NCBI GenBank assembly: GCA_964017195.1 | Contig: OZ024895.1 | Coordinates: 34,401,834 to 34,465,833, forward strand | Source of the DNA: Siderastrea radians | Taxonomy: Eukaryota > Cnidaria > Anthozoa > Scleractinia > Rhizangiidae | Direction of reading: 5' to 3' | Length of the DNA stretch: 64,000 bases | In this document: piece after piece, positions 11,438 to 23,536 of the stretch | Position numbering within the stretch: position 1 is the stretch's first letter | How the letters are laid out: every line of letters begins with the position of its first letter | Notes under the pieces: generated by a model | Told to the model about the DNA's origin: nothing | Seen by the model: only the letters and a program-made list of their open reading frames with translations | Database searches by the model: none | Made by a program: the position numbers and the translations under genes

Positions 11438-12112
11438 TCAGGTATATTAAGGGCTGGGTCTGGTAGTATCTGATCCAGAAAGTAATGGGGGTGGTCTATC
11501 TTCGAAAGGAAACATGTGATAAGAATGAGACTTGGCCATGGCCTTTATCCTGTTGATATAGTATTTTTGACATTGATATTTCCATGGCAATACATTGCGT
11601 GACCAATTAAGGCTTTACTTCCGGTTTTGTTCTTTAGGGCTTCTGCACAGTAGGAAAAATACGTTTACCTGGCATTTCCAGTGATTGCTTTTCTACCTTT
11701 ATGAGGTACTTTCCAAATGTAACTGGAAAGGTGGTCTCCCTACCCTGGATGAGGGTCTTATGGCTATTGCATGACAGCAAAATCATGACATTTCAATGAC
11801 CACGTGACCTGGACACGCCTTCCAGTTAATTTCGTGTAGAACTTAATGCAAGGAAAATTATTAAGACGTCATTTTGTAACTTAGGTTTGCATAAGTTCTC
11901 CTGCATCTCGCCTAAAGAATAATATCGAAATTCAATACCTTAATTAGTCACGCGATCCCTTTTGTGACAACTGTTTATCAAAATGAGCCTTCGTAACAAG
12001 TTTCATCTTTTTGCGTAATTTCGTGTCAATAGGTTGCATACTTACTGAGATAGACCACCCCCCTTCATTTTTGAACGTACCTCAAATGACCCAGTCCTTA
12101 ACATACCTGAGA
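11438..12112. mobile_element. TIR element, possibly TTAA-targeted
   Basis: Left end ctcaggtatattaagggctg and right end cagtccttaacatacctgag are inverted copies, and a second inverted match (ggggtggtctatct) lies just inside. It is absent from the homologous place in unit A. TTAA occurs at 11447-11450 and 12098-12101 and could be the target duplication, but the palindromy continues outside TTAA, so the exact ends are uncertain. No transposase frame is seen. Confidence 0.6.
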
Positions 12113-12790
12113 AGATAGCTAAGTTCGAAATCGGAAATAGCACTGAAATTGCTGAATCAAGATCAGTCCAGGGAACTGAAACGATTATCAGCTCGAGACA
12201 GAGGGAATGGAGATAGCCGCGTCTCGAGCTAACAGTCTTTCACTGTATTTAAGTTATTCCTTCATTCCTCATTTGAAACTGACGGTATATTTGCAAACTT
12301 TTTTATGGCTTTCACAGGCTAACTAATGGTAAAACGCTTCGAAGCAATCTTGATTTCATTGTCAAGTTTAAAAGTAACGGTTGTCGTGGGTTAATTTATA
12401 CTGCTGATGTGTCGGAGTAAATTGACACTTGCGATAGAATATTAGACTGTTCTTAATTAAAGCGTTCAAGGGTGTCAAAAATTGAGCGCGCACCCTTGGA
12501 CAGTTCTCCCAAGTCAGTGTTTATTTATTCTGACATTCGGGAGTATAAATTAACCTACCTAAACAAGCGTTATTTTCAAACTTGGCAATAAAGTCAAGAT
12601 GAATTCGAAACGTCGTTGTATTTTCGCTGATTTTTATCATTAATTGCATTTCAAAATTTTCACAGGCCAGTCGCGTTAAAACTTTACAATCCGCTTTCCT
12701 AGAATCCACGATTCCAATATTTTACTTGCGACAGACCGTGGAAGCCTGGAGAAAGCGTGACGCCCCTTAGTTGTGCGCTGGGCGCCCCGC

Positions 12791-12827
12791 ATTCTTTCTC
12801 TTCTCTTCCAGCAAGGTAAGATGGCGG
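12791..12827 (+). promoter_or_regulatory. RPS19 5'TOP start and YY1-type element
   Basis: A pyrimidine run (attctttctcttctcttcc, 12791-12809) is followed by agcaag and a consensus donor gtaag at 12816. It marks a noncoding first exon with a 5' terminal oligopyrimidine tract, the standard start of translation-regulated ribosomal protein mRNAs. AAGATGGCGG at 12818-12827 matches the YY1 site commonly found just downstream of ribosomal-protein start sites. The exact start site within the tract is inferred. Confidence 0.75.
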
Positions 12828-12945
12828 ACCGAATTTCTTGTGAACCACGTGTATTCAGCAAAAATGGCCCTTTTGTAGCGTGAAAACGCCATCTGGCACC
12901 TCATTTGTGCAACGCCAAGTAACTCTGTGTGTTTTTTCGTATTAG

Positions 12946-15900
12946 ATGCCCGGTGGTGTGACAGTAAAAGACGTTTGTCCTCACGAATTCATCAGGGCTT
13001 TGGCAGCCCATTTGAAAAAGTAAGTTTGAAGGTTGATTTGCTAAACCACTTCTTGTTTTTGTTGTCTTGTTGGTGGCTTGAACAGTACGTTTCTTGTCTT
13101 GTTGAGTTGCTGAGTTTCTCAAACACACGTTAGTGTACATGCAGTCTTGAATATTCCAACGTAACTTATTTTGTTGCTAAAACTATAAGCTTATTCAAAC
13201 ACAGGCAGCCCAGACGCGTTGTAAGTGGAGTTCATTTAAAAATAGAAAAGGGTGAAAATATATGTAATAGCACGAAATAAATCTTTAATTCACGAAATAA
13301 ATCTTGTTTACTTCTGCTTATTTTGTCCTGTTTAATTAATTTCCGGTTAATCTTGCAGCGCTCTCCTAAAATTACGCAATCGCTTGTTAGCGTCGCTGCT
13401 TATATAACCCGTTAAGCCTAAGGTTTGCAGAGATTTATTACAGATTAACCGGTGAAAAAAGAATCGAGATATCTTGAAATAAATCGTGCCTACCTTCAGC
13501 TCAATGTTCCCCTGTTCATCCTGGCTGGTTTAAATGACATTTTGTGGCTTTTTTCAATCGGAGGTAGCTGCCACTAAAGAAGAATTAAAGGCTGGTGACC
13601 CGGCCAACGAACCATCTTCACGCGAAGCGCAATAAATTCCAGAATAATGGACGGATCCGCTCCAAATTGCGATCAGCTGAACCATGGATTACGTGGTTTT
13701 CTGTATATTGCGCGCTGGCTCTCAAAATCCATCGCAACAGCCCGAGAATCCCTCATTTATCTACCTAAACTTGACCTTTTCGCTTCGTCGTGAACCGTGA
13801 CTCCGACGGGTAGGCTACGGGATTTGAATACTCAAGCTCAGCGACCGCGTCCGCTCGACAAAATAGCACTGGCTACGGGAGGGACATTCCCAAAGCACAT
13901 TCGATTCCAGTGGTAATAGTACCGTCCCTCCCGTAGCCAGTGCTATTTTGTCGAGCGGACGCGGTCGCTGAGCTTGAGTATTCAAATCCCGTAGCCTACC
14001 CGTCGGAGTCACGGTTCACGACGAAGCGAAAAGGTCAAGTTTAGGTAGATAAATGAGGGATTCTCGGGCTGTTACGATGGATTTTGAGAGCCAGCGCGCA
14101 ATGTACAGAAAACCACGTAATCCATGGTTCAGCTGATCGCAATTTGGAGCGGATCCGTCCATTATTCTGGAATTTATTGCGCTTCGCGTGAAGATGGTTT
14201 GTTGGCCGGGTCACCAGCCTTTAATTCTTCTTTAGTGGCAGCTACCTCCGATTGAAAAAAGCCGCAAAATGTCATTTAAACCAGCCAGGATGAACAGGGG
14301 AACATTGAGCTGAAGGTAGGCACGATTTATTTCAAGATATCTCGATTCTTTTTTCACCGGTTAGTCTGTAATAAATCTCTGCAAACCTTAGGCTTAACGG
14401 GTTATATAAGCAGCGACGCTAACAAGCGATTGCGTAATTTTAGGAGAGCGCTGCAAGATTAACCGGAAATTAATTAAACAGGACAAAATAAGCAGAAGTA
14501 AACAAGATTTATTTCGTGAATTAAAGATTTATTTCGTGCTATTACATATATTTTCACCCTTTTCTATTTTTAAATGAACTCCACTTACAACGCGTCTGGG
14601 CTGCCTGTGATTCAAAGTCTAAGTTTACGAGCAAAATTCAAATGGTAATTTCGGCGGTTCTTAAAACAAGGTACTCACAACGAAGCTTAGTGAGTTGATC
14701 GAATATTTTCTCTCAACTATCGCACTAAAAAGGTCGTCTTTTTATTAAGTAATTGTAAAGCTACAGCTTCAACTCTGGAGAACTGGCGTAATTTTGTGCC
14801 CTAAACCCCAAAGAAATTAGCTGTTTGAAGTTTTGACTTATTGTCCAGCTTGACATCCGATCTAAACATTAAATTTTGTAATATTCCTTTGCTGAGAACT
14901 TGCAGTATCGTAAAACCCTTGATTCAGATGTTGTGCTAAGGCCAAACTTAAATCCCAATCTTTCCATAACAGACAAACTCTTAACTTCAAAACTCAACTG
15001 TAGCGTGTTTCACACTGATATCAGACCATCAACAGACACCCAAAAAGAAGCAAACGAAAGTACAGTAATGGTGGGCAAAAAGGCCGAGTGTTGCAGCACC
15101 ACAGTTTGCAGTTTACCTCTCCATGTGCCTTCACTCTTTGACGTGTGTTCTAGTGGTCTTAATGGCCAACTGGCCACTTTAGAATGAGTAAAGGACTGGC
15201 AACGAGGTTTTAGCATTAATCAATTGATTAGATTCAGGTTCATCTTCTGATAAAGCACCTCAAAAGTGGCTATCCTGCCAAGTTTGGAACTAATCCATTA
15301 ATTTAAAACACAATAAATGGCTTCCAAAAATTGACCAATTTACAGAATTAGTATGGTTAGGGGAGAAGAGCTCTTCAAAACTGAGATCTTTGTATGGGTT
15401 TTTTGCAATACTTGAAAGCTTGTAGTCAAGCGAATTTTCATTGAAACCTTCTCGCTCTTTCATGTAATGGACCTATTCTTTGTAATTAGTTGATTTCTAC
15501 CACATTAATCTTTGATTAGGGGTGGAAAGCTTAAGGTGCCAGACTGGGTTGATCTGGTGAAAACAGCTAAAAGCAAGGAACTTGCTCCTTATGATCCAGA
15601 CTGGTATTACATCAGGGCAGGTAAGAGTGATGTGACAGTACAGTAAAGTTTTGAAAGTAAAGTGAAACATTAATTGTGACCCTATTTGGGAAAACCAGGC
15701 TTAACAAAATTAGCGTTGAATGGTTTTTGCATCTCAAGGCATTTTCAAATGTTGAGAATGCATTGGAGATCACTTTCAAGGCGTTTTAAAACGTTGGCAA
15801 TGTTCCCCGATGAAACCGAAATACTTTGAAAACTATTTCCAAATTGTTGCAAAACGTTTGCAATGCGTTGTCAAACATTGACAACTCATCTCCATGAAAC

Positions 15901-18900
15901 AGCCTTGTATTGAGAAGCATTCATACTCTCTGCCTATTAACGTTCTGTTTAAAGCTTCAGACAAAATGCAACTCAAAACATGTTGTTGTTATTGTTATCT
16001 GGGAAAACACGAAACTGTTCAGGTTTACCAGAAGTAGAAGTAATTAATATTATCGAAGTTCAGAGATCTATTCTATTTTCATAGAGAAATGCCCAAGTTG
16101 AGGTCGCCAACAATTTACTCTCTTCATGGATCTTCTGTCAAGTTCAAGCTGAAGATTCGAATGCGACGTATACCAGAAACTCTAAACTCGTTTACTTTAT
16201 CACGCTCAGGTCACGAATGTAGTCTTGCGGTCTTGTTATTGCTCCCTTCTGTTATTGCTTCCACATGTATGAACTGCTATTAAAATTTCTTTGTGATTTT
16301 CACGTAAATTGGTCGCATACTTAGCGAGAATAAACTCACCAAACTTTGCTTGTGTGCTCAAAATTGAATTCAAGAAAAAGCGATTTCTAGATTTCTGGGG
16401 ATTAGGGATTGTTTACGCAATGGTGTTTCCGATTCGCAGAACTTTGATCCAATCACATGCAATCAGCTAATTAGACATTTCATCGATTGTAGGCGGAACA
16501 CGTGCTGCAGAAACCTCATGGCATACTGTATTTCGCGGACTGGACTGGACTAGTAAAACGCGGACTTGTAAAACGTGGACTTGTAGAACGCAGACTAGTA
16601 AAATGCTGACTAGTAAAATGTATATACAGTATACCGAAAACTCGCTGATCACCGATCCAGTTTTGCACCTAAACTGAGAGATTTAAATTTTCTGTGTAAC
16701 TGACCTCGATGGCGGAAGCTTCAACCAGTGGACTGAGTTGTTGTAGCAGAGACAGAAAAAGCAAACAAAGGGGGAAGAAAGAATATCTTCGGAAAATGAA
16801 GTTGATACATTAATACATTGTATTTTGATGGTTGTATTGAAGTTAATTTGTTCAAGTTCGAGCTGTGGAAGTGCCTTCAAGTCGTTTCTTTGTTTGAGGC
16901 TACAAATGACAATAGACATTTTCGGGATGAATAAAACAGACAACTAAAGAATTTTCCCTCTATTTAATCTGTACACGTACAGAAAGTTACCATATTGATC
17001 CATATTGTTCTACCACAATAAACAGATGGTTGTCATTACAAACATGCGGCCGCTTCGTTCATCCGTTGTGAATTGAAAAAAAAGCATTACCGCTATCTGA
17101 AGCTCTGCAGTCGATTCCGTGTTCTTTTTGGGAGTGGTCTTTGGTATTTTTTTGAACTAGCCCCTTTTGCTACCATTTATTCTGGGCAAATTGATTGTTG
17201 AAGGAACCTTTGTCTCCTGTCGTCCGGTCCGATTGAAATTTGATCAATTATTTACGTTAGGTTTCATTTTCTTTTTTCCTGAGTGATTTCCGGTAGATTT
17301 TTTGATATAATAAATTTAACAGTTGAGTAACGGAACAGTTTTAAAAAACACCGACTTGAAAGATGCTAACTTGGTGGAGAGTACTGCAATTTTGCAAGTT
17401 TGCAAAAAGAGTACAAACATCGTGTGCAACATTTCAGACATTTGACATGTTGCAATGTGTTTGACTTTACCTGTCATCAATCTTATACTTTCTTATAGTT
17501 TCTGCGTTTATATCTCTTGAACCAAATAAGATTTTAACCTAAAACTTTTACTATTTGGTAGCTCTTTTTCCCTCTAGTACAGATGAATTTTTGTCAGAAT
17601 CGAGAAATATTCTATTTTTTTTCTCTTCCGTGTATCCTATTAAAGATAGTTACTGTATGTTAATTTCATCTCGCAACGATTTCAAACCGTACAGGCAGCA
17701 TTATTTTTTAGACATTTTACAATGGCTTTACTTTGAAGGTGCAAATAATATTAAGAAATAGTAATAATAAATTGCATTTCGAGTGACAGAGCAACATACA
17801 AGGTTGCTATCATGCCCGGGTATCATGTCAGAAAACAACACAAAATGTTGGCCGACCTCAATTTCGTATGGATACTTCATGTTATTAAGTTTCAATTGTA
17901 TCCCCACCTTGGCCACAGAGGTCACGTCCGCGAAGTCAAACTGTCAAAAGTATGTAGCTTTCACCGGCCACTGGCTACAGCATGCTTAAGTCGATTCGCT
18001 ATACAGTTCAGTCTTCCACTGTTTTGAAGTTTTATAACCAGGAATTCAATACTCATACACTGTACATTCAGTTGTAGCAAAATGACTTTGTGACGAAACA
18101 ACCCAGCGGTTACCGTTCATCTGGAATCCCGTTCAAGCTTACAATGTAGTCACCATAGTTTTGCGGTACAAACATATTACCATTTTCCATGCTATAGGAT
18201 AAAAAAGGCACAACTTTCAAAGTAAAATTATATAAACGACGATCGATGTTTTACGATGAATTTGATACCAGTTGCGTTGGGCCACTGCATACAAAGTAAA
18301 CACTACTGTTGTTTAAAATTAATAATCGTACACCGTTGCATTGACTTTAAAAGCATTGATCTTAAAAATGTTTTACTCAAGCGTTGTGAAAAGTTGTCAA
18401 TGCATTGAGAAACAGTACAAAAGCATTCCTCAACATTGTGGAACATTCGTTGCATTCCAAGAATTTGTGTAGAAACATTCAAATACGTTGAGGATCATTA
18501 TCAGAGCATTGCCATGCATTCACAATGCGTTGAAAATTCGTTGAAATGCATTTCAGTGCAATTTTTTTATTTAGTCTGGTTTTCCCAGATAGGGTCACAA
18601 TTTTGCATTTAACAGCCTCTTACTGCTGTTACTATGGGAGGTCAGTACTTATGATTAGTTGCTGCATTTGGAATGCTAACATGTTAGTGCAATTTCTTGT
18701 AATATATCAAACACGAGAAAGAGTGTTTCATCAGGATATCCAAACACCAAGAGGTGGGTTGAAAAAATGAGATGCAGCTGAGTTTTTTGACCAACCTCAG
18801 GGTCTTTGGATACCTGATGAAACACTCTTGAGTTTTTGATATGGCTTCTCAAACCATAATTCTTGGAGAAATTTAAAGCAAAAGTTCACAAAGCAACATT

Positions 18901-21900
18901 TTATGCTAATTAAGATCCAGTATCCAAACTGCCATCACCGCAGTGATTTCCTTTGTTTTCTCTTTTTAAATTATTGTAATATCTTGATTGTGCAAATCAG
19001 AAAGCTTGAACACAAGAACAATTTCTTGAATGTTTATTGTTTCATGAAGGAAATGAATCAATGTCAAGATGAATAAAAGTAAAGGCCTGGTTCAATAGTT
19101 TATCATTTGCTTCAAAAATTGTTAAATAAAAATATCACTAGAATAAGCAGTGTTGAAAGTGTCATGTGTGATAATAGAAAAAGAAAGATGGTGAGTGTGG
19201 AGCTATTCCGTGGAAAGGAAAACTGTATTCATCAGATCATGAGCATTGGCAAAAAATTGTTAGTTAAAGTCAACAACAACTTTATTTGTACTTGTTTTGT
19301 TTTTCTTGTAAATATACAGTGAACTCTGTCTAAGCTGGACACCATCAGGACCAGCTCTAGCTGTTTTCCTTAGGGAGGTGTCCACCTTATAGAGAGTTTG
19401 GTTACAGATTAAGTGAATGTAGAGTGGAACTAGCCAGTCACTGATGTCTGCCTTAGAGAGGTGTCAGCCTTTTAGGGATGTCCGCTTTGAGAGAGTTGAC
19501 TGCATTTACATGTTTATTAAATTTAGAGATGAGTACTGGCTGCTTTAAATAACCTTAACTGCTAGAAAAAAACAAGGCACCAGTATCGCAGAGGTCATGA
19601 GTTCGAATCTCGTTCAAGCCTGAATTTTTTTTTTAGGAGTTCTTTTGTCAGCTGTTTAAGTTGATATCGTTAACTGCGAGGGTCGTCATCATTTCATATT
19701 TCAGCTGCAGTTCACATGTATGAGTGCTTAACGTGTTCAGTCTCATGCAGCTATCCTTGGTACTGAAAATGTTTGGTTCAACTCCTGACTGGGAGTCAAA
19801 CACACATATTTGTGACATGCTGAGTATAGTTTTCTCATTACCAGGTTCCACATGTATATGTACATTGTATCATCTTTCTCTTTATCAAAGTTAAAGATCC
19901 TCGCTAGGAAATGGCAAACTGTCACTCATTCAGTACTATCAACTATTTGTAGACATTTTCATGGGCTTTTCTGGAATGAGAATAGGCAGGATGGGAATGA
20001 TCAGAATTATTGGAATATGAAACAGAAATGGACCAAAGACTCACCTCGGGCATTCTTAACTGGACTTGTTGGGAGAATTAAAATTTTTCTGCAAATGCAC
20101 TGTTATTTTGGTCACCCATTGTGTTACTGCTAAGTGATTGACAACTTTTTGATTCTGCCCCAAATAACAGAATACATGGAATGGCATAAACTACCATTCT
20201 TATGATTCAAGAAAGAGAACAGGGAATGAAAAAAACGCCATTCCAAGTACATGTATTCTCATTCCAGAATGGTTCCAAAAAAAAATGTGCTCATAGATTC
20301 TGAACTTGGATTTTGTGCTTCTTGTTTTCAGCCTCAATCCTCCGTCATGTCTACCTTCGCAATAGTATTGGTGTGGGTCACCTTACCCGTGTGTATGGAG
20401 GTACAAACAGTTAACTTAAACTGATTAACATGTTTTTAATTGTGCCATGTTCTTCAATTCAGTTCAAGTCTTCACATTTGTCTGGGCTAGTAAAATTTCC
20501 CATGCATCATCCTGGACAAGCAGATTTTGAAGTCAGGCAAATCCCTTTGTGTGATCTCATGAAGCCAACTGCCAAACTAAAGTACAAGTGTAAACCAAAA
20601 TGAAATCAGGACACCTGAAAAAATGAGGAAGTGCCCCAGGCATCTTGAGAGCAGCTTAAGCTATTTTCCGCTTCCCCTCGTCTGGATTCTGTAGATCTAC
20701 ATGTTTCTTTATTTTGGAGGAACAGTATTCTGAACTTCTGTCAGAGATGTCCAATTACTGAATCAAAGTGCTTCTCTCAGCAACCTGTTTTGTTGACTGC
20801 AGGCAGGCAGTGCCCCAGGCAGAAGAATCTTTAGAGCAGCTTAAGCTAATCTTAAGCTTCTCCGCACCTGGATTTTGCAGTTCAACATGTTTCTTTATTT
20901 TGGATGAACAGTAGTCTGAACTTCTGTCAGAAATGTCCAAATAAACTGAATCATCAAAGTGCTTCTCTTAGCAACCTGTTTTGTTGACTCCTTTCCTTTT
21001 CTTTAAAAGGACGCAAGCGACGAGGTTCAAGGCCAAGCCACTTTGAACGCAGCTCGTCATCTGTGGCTCGCCATGTGTTGAAAGGTCTTGAACAGTTAAA
21101 ATTGATTGAGAAAGACAACAGTGGGTAAGTCAAACTTTGAATTTAACTTTCTTTTCTTTTTCTTAAGCTGTTACTTGTTCATTCTGTTCTTGACCACAAC
21201 TGTTGCAAGGTACATGTATGTGGAAGGAATAGACATGTTTTCAATTGCATACCGGTAGCTACGTATTTTGGCTAAAACAGCTCAAGTCCTCCAAAGAAAA
21301 GGCAGCAAAAGCAATTCAAGCATATCTGACATTTCCAACTGCAAAGTAAGGTCTCCAGATACAAAAAGAGTCAGAGAAAAACATAGTCAAGTTCAAGTTC
21401 CTTGCATGATCGTTTACCAGGCATAATATTGGACACTCTTGGCACAAGATGCTTGCTTGAAAGTAGACCTCGATTGTGGCTTTAACAGGGCTGTTGGCAC
21501 TGATAAGTGTACATGTCCTCAAAATGTTGCTTTCTGCTTTCCATGGCAGAAACCAGATACACATACAGGTGCTACCTTCTGTTAACAGCACTAGACTTTT
21601 CAGTACAGTTAACAAATATCCTTTATGTTTCAGCGGTCGATCAATCACCAGTCAAGGACAAAGGGACTTGGACCGTATCGCATGCCAGGTAAACTTACAT
21701 TTACTAAAAATTGTGTTCTTTTGTTTTTGACCCAATGTTGCCATCATTGTTTCTGGCACTAATTAAACAATCGAGTTCTTCTGTCAAAGGCACTATCTTG
21801 TGATAGGTTGCCCGAGGAAATTTGATGTTCACAACAAATATTAGCCTGAGAATGGAGTTCGAGGGCTGATATGAAGTTTAAACATCAAATTTCTAGGGGA

Positions 21901-22673
21901 AACTATCACACATAGGGCCTGAGACAGAAGAACTCTATTGTTTTTATTGTACAACGTTAAATTTTGAGCGAAATTGTCCAAAGCGGGCACTGTGCGCTGA
22001 TAGGTGCGTGCTGAGGAGAGACACCATCACATCACATGATCGATCTCGACCAATGGGAGCACGCCAAAATTTAGTGTATTACTATAATATTATTCATGAT
22101 GAGTTAAGCAAGGCTTTTTGTTTTGTGCATGTGTAGTAACAAGTTAAAGTTAGATGTATCAGGGCTTGAGTATCCACTCTTGCAAGCTACCTGGTGTGTT
22201 TCTTAAAACTCGTAAAGATATATTTTGCCCAATAATTTTTTTTCGGGTCAGTTTTCTTAGCAATTAGCTTCTAAAACAATTGTTCATATTGGGGAGTTGC
22301 GAAATGCTCCACCGTTTTAATGAAATCCTGTAGGAATCACTTGGCTTCTTTTTCAAGTGCTCTATGTAAAATCTCTCATAAGATACTCCTCCTGTAAGTG
22401 ACTAGCTGCCTTTTATTGTCTTGCAGTTAGTAACTTTCATGAGGTTCATTTGTCACATGTCCTAGAAAAACTAGGCATACTGTGTTATTGCATTTATCTT
22501 GTTACATCTAACAAACAAACCATTCTGCCATAGTCAAGTGTGATAATGAGAGTGAAGACCATGGCATGTTGCGCTTGTGCAAGTACATTTATACATCATG
22601 TTAAGTACACTGCACTGTTATCCTGACATTTTTCTTTTCTGTTTTGTATCCACAGGTTGCATCAAGTTCTTAA
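12946..22673 (+). CDS. RPS19: 40S ribosomal protein S19
   Basis: Component of the small ribosomal subunit head, needed for 18S rRNA 3' processing. Coding exons: 12946-13019, 15520-15620, 20332-20400, 21010-21124, 21634-21688 and 22656-22673. All have GT-AG borders and phases that join, giving 432 nt and 143 aa (human 145). The protein starts [20 protein letters not shown] and continues with [59 protein letters not shown] and [19 protein letters not shown] noncoding TOP exon ends at 12815 and the intron-1 acceptor abuts the ATG. Introns 2 and 3 (2.5 and 4.7 kb) are swollen by mobile elements. The short C-terminus (VASSS in place of the human VAAANKKH tail) is the only odd point. Confidence 0.97.
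13200..14609. mobile_element. 1.41-kb foldback element in RPS19 intron
   Basis: Two 686-bp arms (13200-13885 and 13924-14609) are inverted copies separated by a 38-bp loop. I count about five mismatches, so identity is near 99%. The termini are CACAGGCAGCCCAGACGCG. The element is flanked by a perfect 7-bp direct repeat ATTCAAA (13193-13199 and 14610-14616). The CANRG-like terminus and 7-bp duplication could fit the P or hAT groups, but no transposase is present and the family is not identified. It lies between coding exons 1 and 2 of RPS19, so it is transcribed as a long hairpin. Confidence 0.92.
15674..18600. mobile_element. 2.9-kb TIR element in RPS19 intron
   Basis: The ends are inverted copies: TTGTGACCCTATTTGGGAAA at the left and tttcccagatagggtcacaa at the right. 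The subterminal 200-250 bp on both sides are filled with many short degenerate GCATTG/CGTTG (and complement) motifs, typical of transposase-binding subterminal repeats. No long transposase frame is present, so it looks non-autonomous or decayed. The target duplication is unclear. Confidence 0.7.
18704..18842. mobile_element. Small hairpin MITE
   Basis: Left atatcaaacacgagaaagag and right ctcttgagtttttgatat are inverted, with gtgtttcatcaggatatcc / ggatacctgatgaaacac inside. It lies in RPS19 intron 3 right after the 2.9-kb element. Confidence 0.75.
19567..19720 (+). repeat. Decayed tRNA-derived repeat
   Basis: Carries the 3' half of the tRNA-like head (accagtatcgcagaggtcat, T loop, ttcaagcctgaattt) and its tail with gcagttcacatgtatg. 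Same family as the dimer at 9352-9895, with the 5' half missing. Confidence 0.65.
20631..20990. repeat. Tandem duplication in RPS19 intron
   Basis: Two diverged copies of about 170-180 bp (20631-20797 and 20810-20990). Each begins tgccccaggc and ends caacctgttttgttgact. Confidence 0.8.
21765..21943. mobile_element. Hairpin MITE, about 180 bp
   Basis: Inverted ends aaacaatcgagttcttctgt and acagaagaactctattgttt, with inverted homology continuing for about 60 bp (gaaatttgatgtt / aacatcaaatttc). In the last-but-one intron of RPS19. Confidence 0.75.
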
Positions 22674-22705
22674 GCAGCCAAAGACAAAACATGTAAAATG
22701 TGAAC

Positions 22706-22711
22706 AATAAA
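22706..22711 (+). terminator. RPS19 polyadenylation signal
   Basis: AATAAA lies 33 bp after the stop codon, giving the very short 3' UTR usual for ribosomal protein genes. Confidence 0.8.
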
Positions 22712-22729
22712 GATTTCTGTTTCTACAGT

Positions 22730-23533
22730 GATTGAATAAGAATGTGTTTGTTACACAAGGAAAAATTAATGCCATATCTAAATTTTACTGGAGAGCCATC
22801 ATGCAGAATACAGTAATTCTGTCAGTGGCTGCTGCATGTCGGAATTTAAAAAAATGCAGTTTATAATAAAGGTGTGCGCATAGAAGGGACCATGCTGGAA
22901 CCAGTTGGCTTTGATTGAAAAAAGAATAATTCATTTGTCTGTGTTATGACAGAAGCACTGAGAAATTTTGGTGCTTGTGCTCAGTGTTCAACATGCTACG
23001 ATCTGAAGGTATACGTAAACACTCATTTTTTTTATCAAAACATTCTTCATTTGGTATGTTTGTTTGACTAGTTTTGCAAAAGATAAGTCATGCAACAAGC
23101 TTGTTATTTTTGTTTGTCTCGAGTTGAGTAACTCAGTGCAAAAAATGCTTCTCGAATCCAACAAGAATCAAGTCACATCTCAAGAGACAAGTGTCTTAAC
23201 ACATTTCAATTGGAGCTAGTAAGGAGAATTTATCAAAGTACTAAAACATCTCATCTGTGGTGATTGTTTTCTTTATTCTCATCACTTGAAAGTTTGAACA
23301 AGCAGTGATGATGAAAAGAGAAATTTCATTTTTATCACTTTCAAGGGTTAAGTGGGTTTGCCTTAGAGACTAGATTCTAGTTGTCCTAAATTTTGCCCAA
23401 GTTGTAGACTTGCTAGAGGCATGGTGATTCTAAGTGCATTGTATGTGAGTTAAACCTTTCACGTGAAAGTAAGCGAAGTGTTTTGAGGCAGGGTTCAGAA
23501 ATGGTTTTGTGTTTTTTGACAGGACGTGGCTCC
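22730..23533. other. Intergenic, no feature seen
   Basis: Between the RPS19 3' end and the TIR element at 23537. No supportable gene. Confidence 0.4.
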
Positions 23534-23536
23534 TCA

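Larger units (their letters stand above)
8049..12270. repeat. Segmental duplication unit B
   Basis: Partner of unit A (see 1-6350). It includes the 5' half and whole 5' flank of the intact GPCR. Unit-specific insertions are the tRNA-like dimer at 9352-9895 and the TIR element at about 11438-12112. Confidence 0.8.

Noticed and set aside
13815..14012. Small frames within the RPS19 intron foldback
   Set aside because: Short, symmetric between arms, and without protein-family features.
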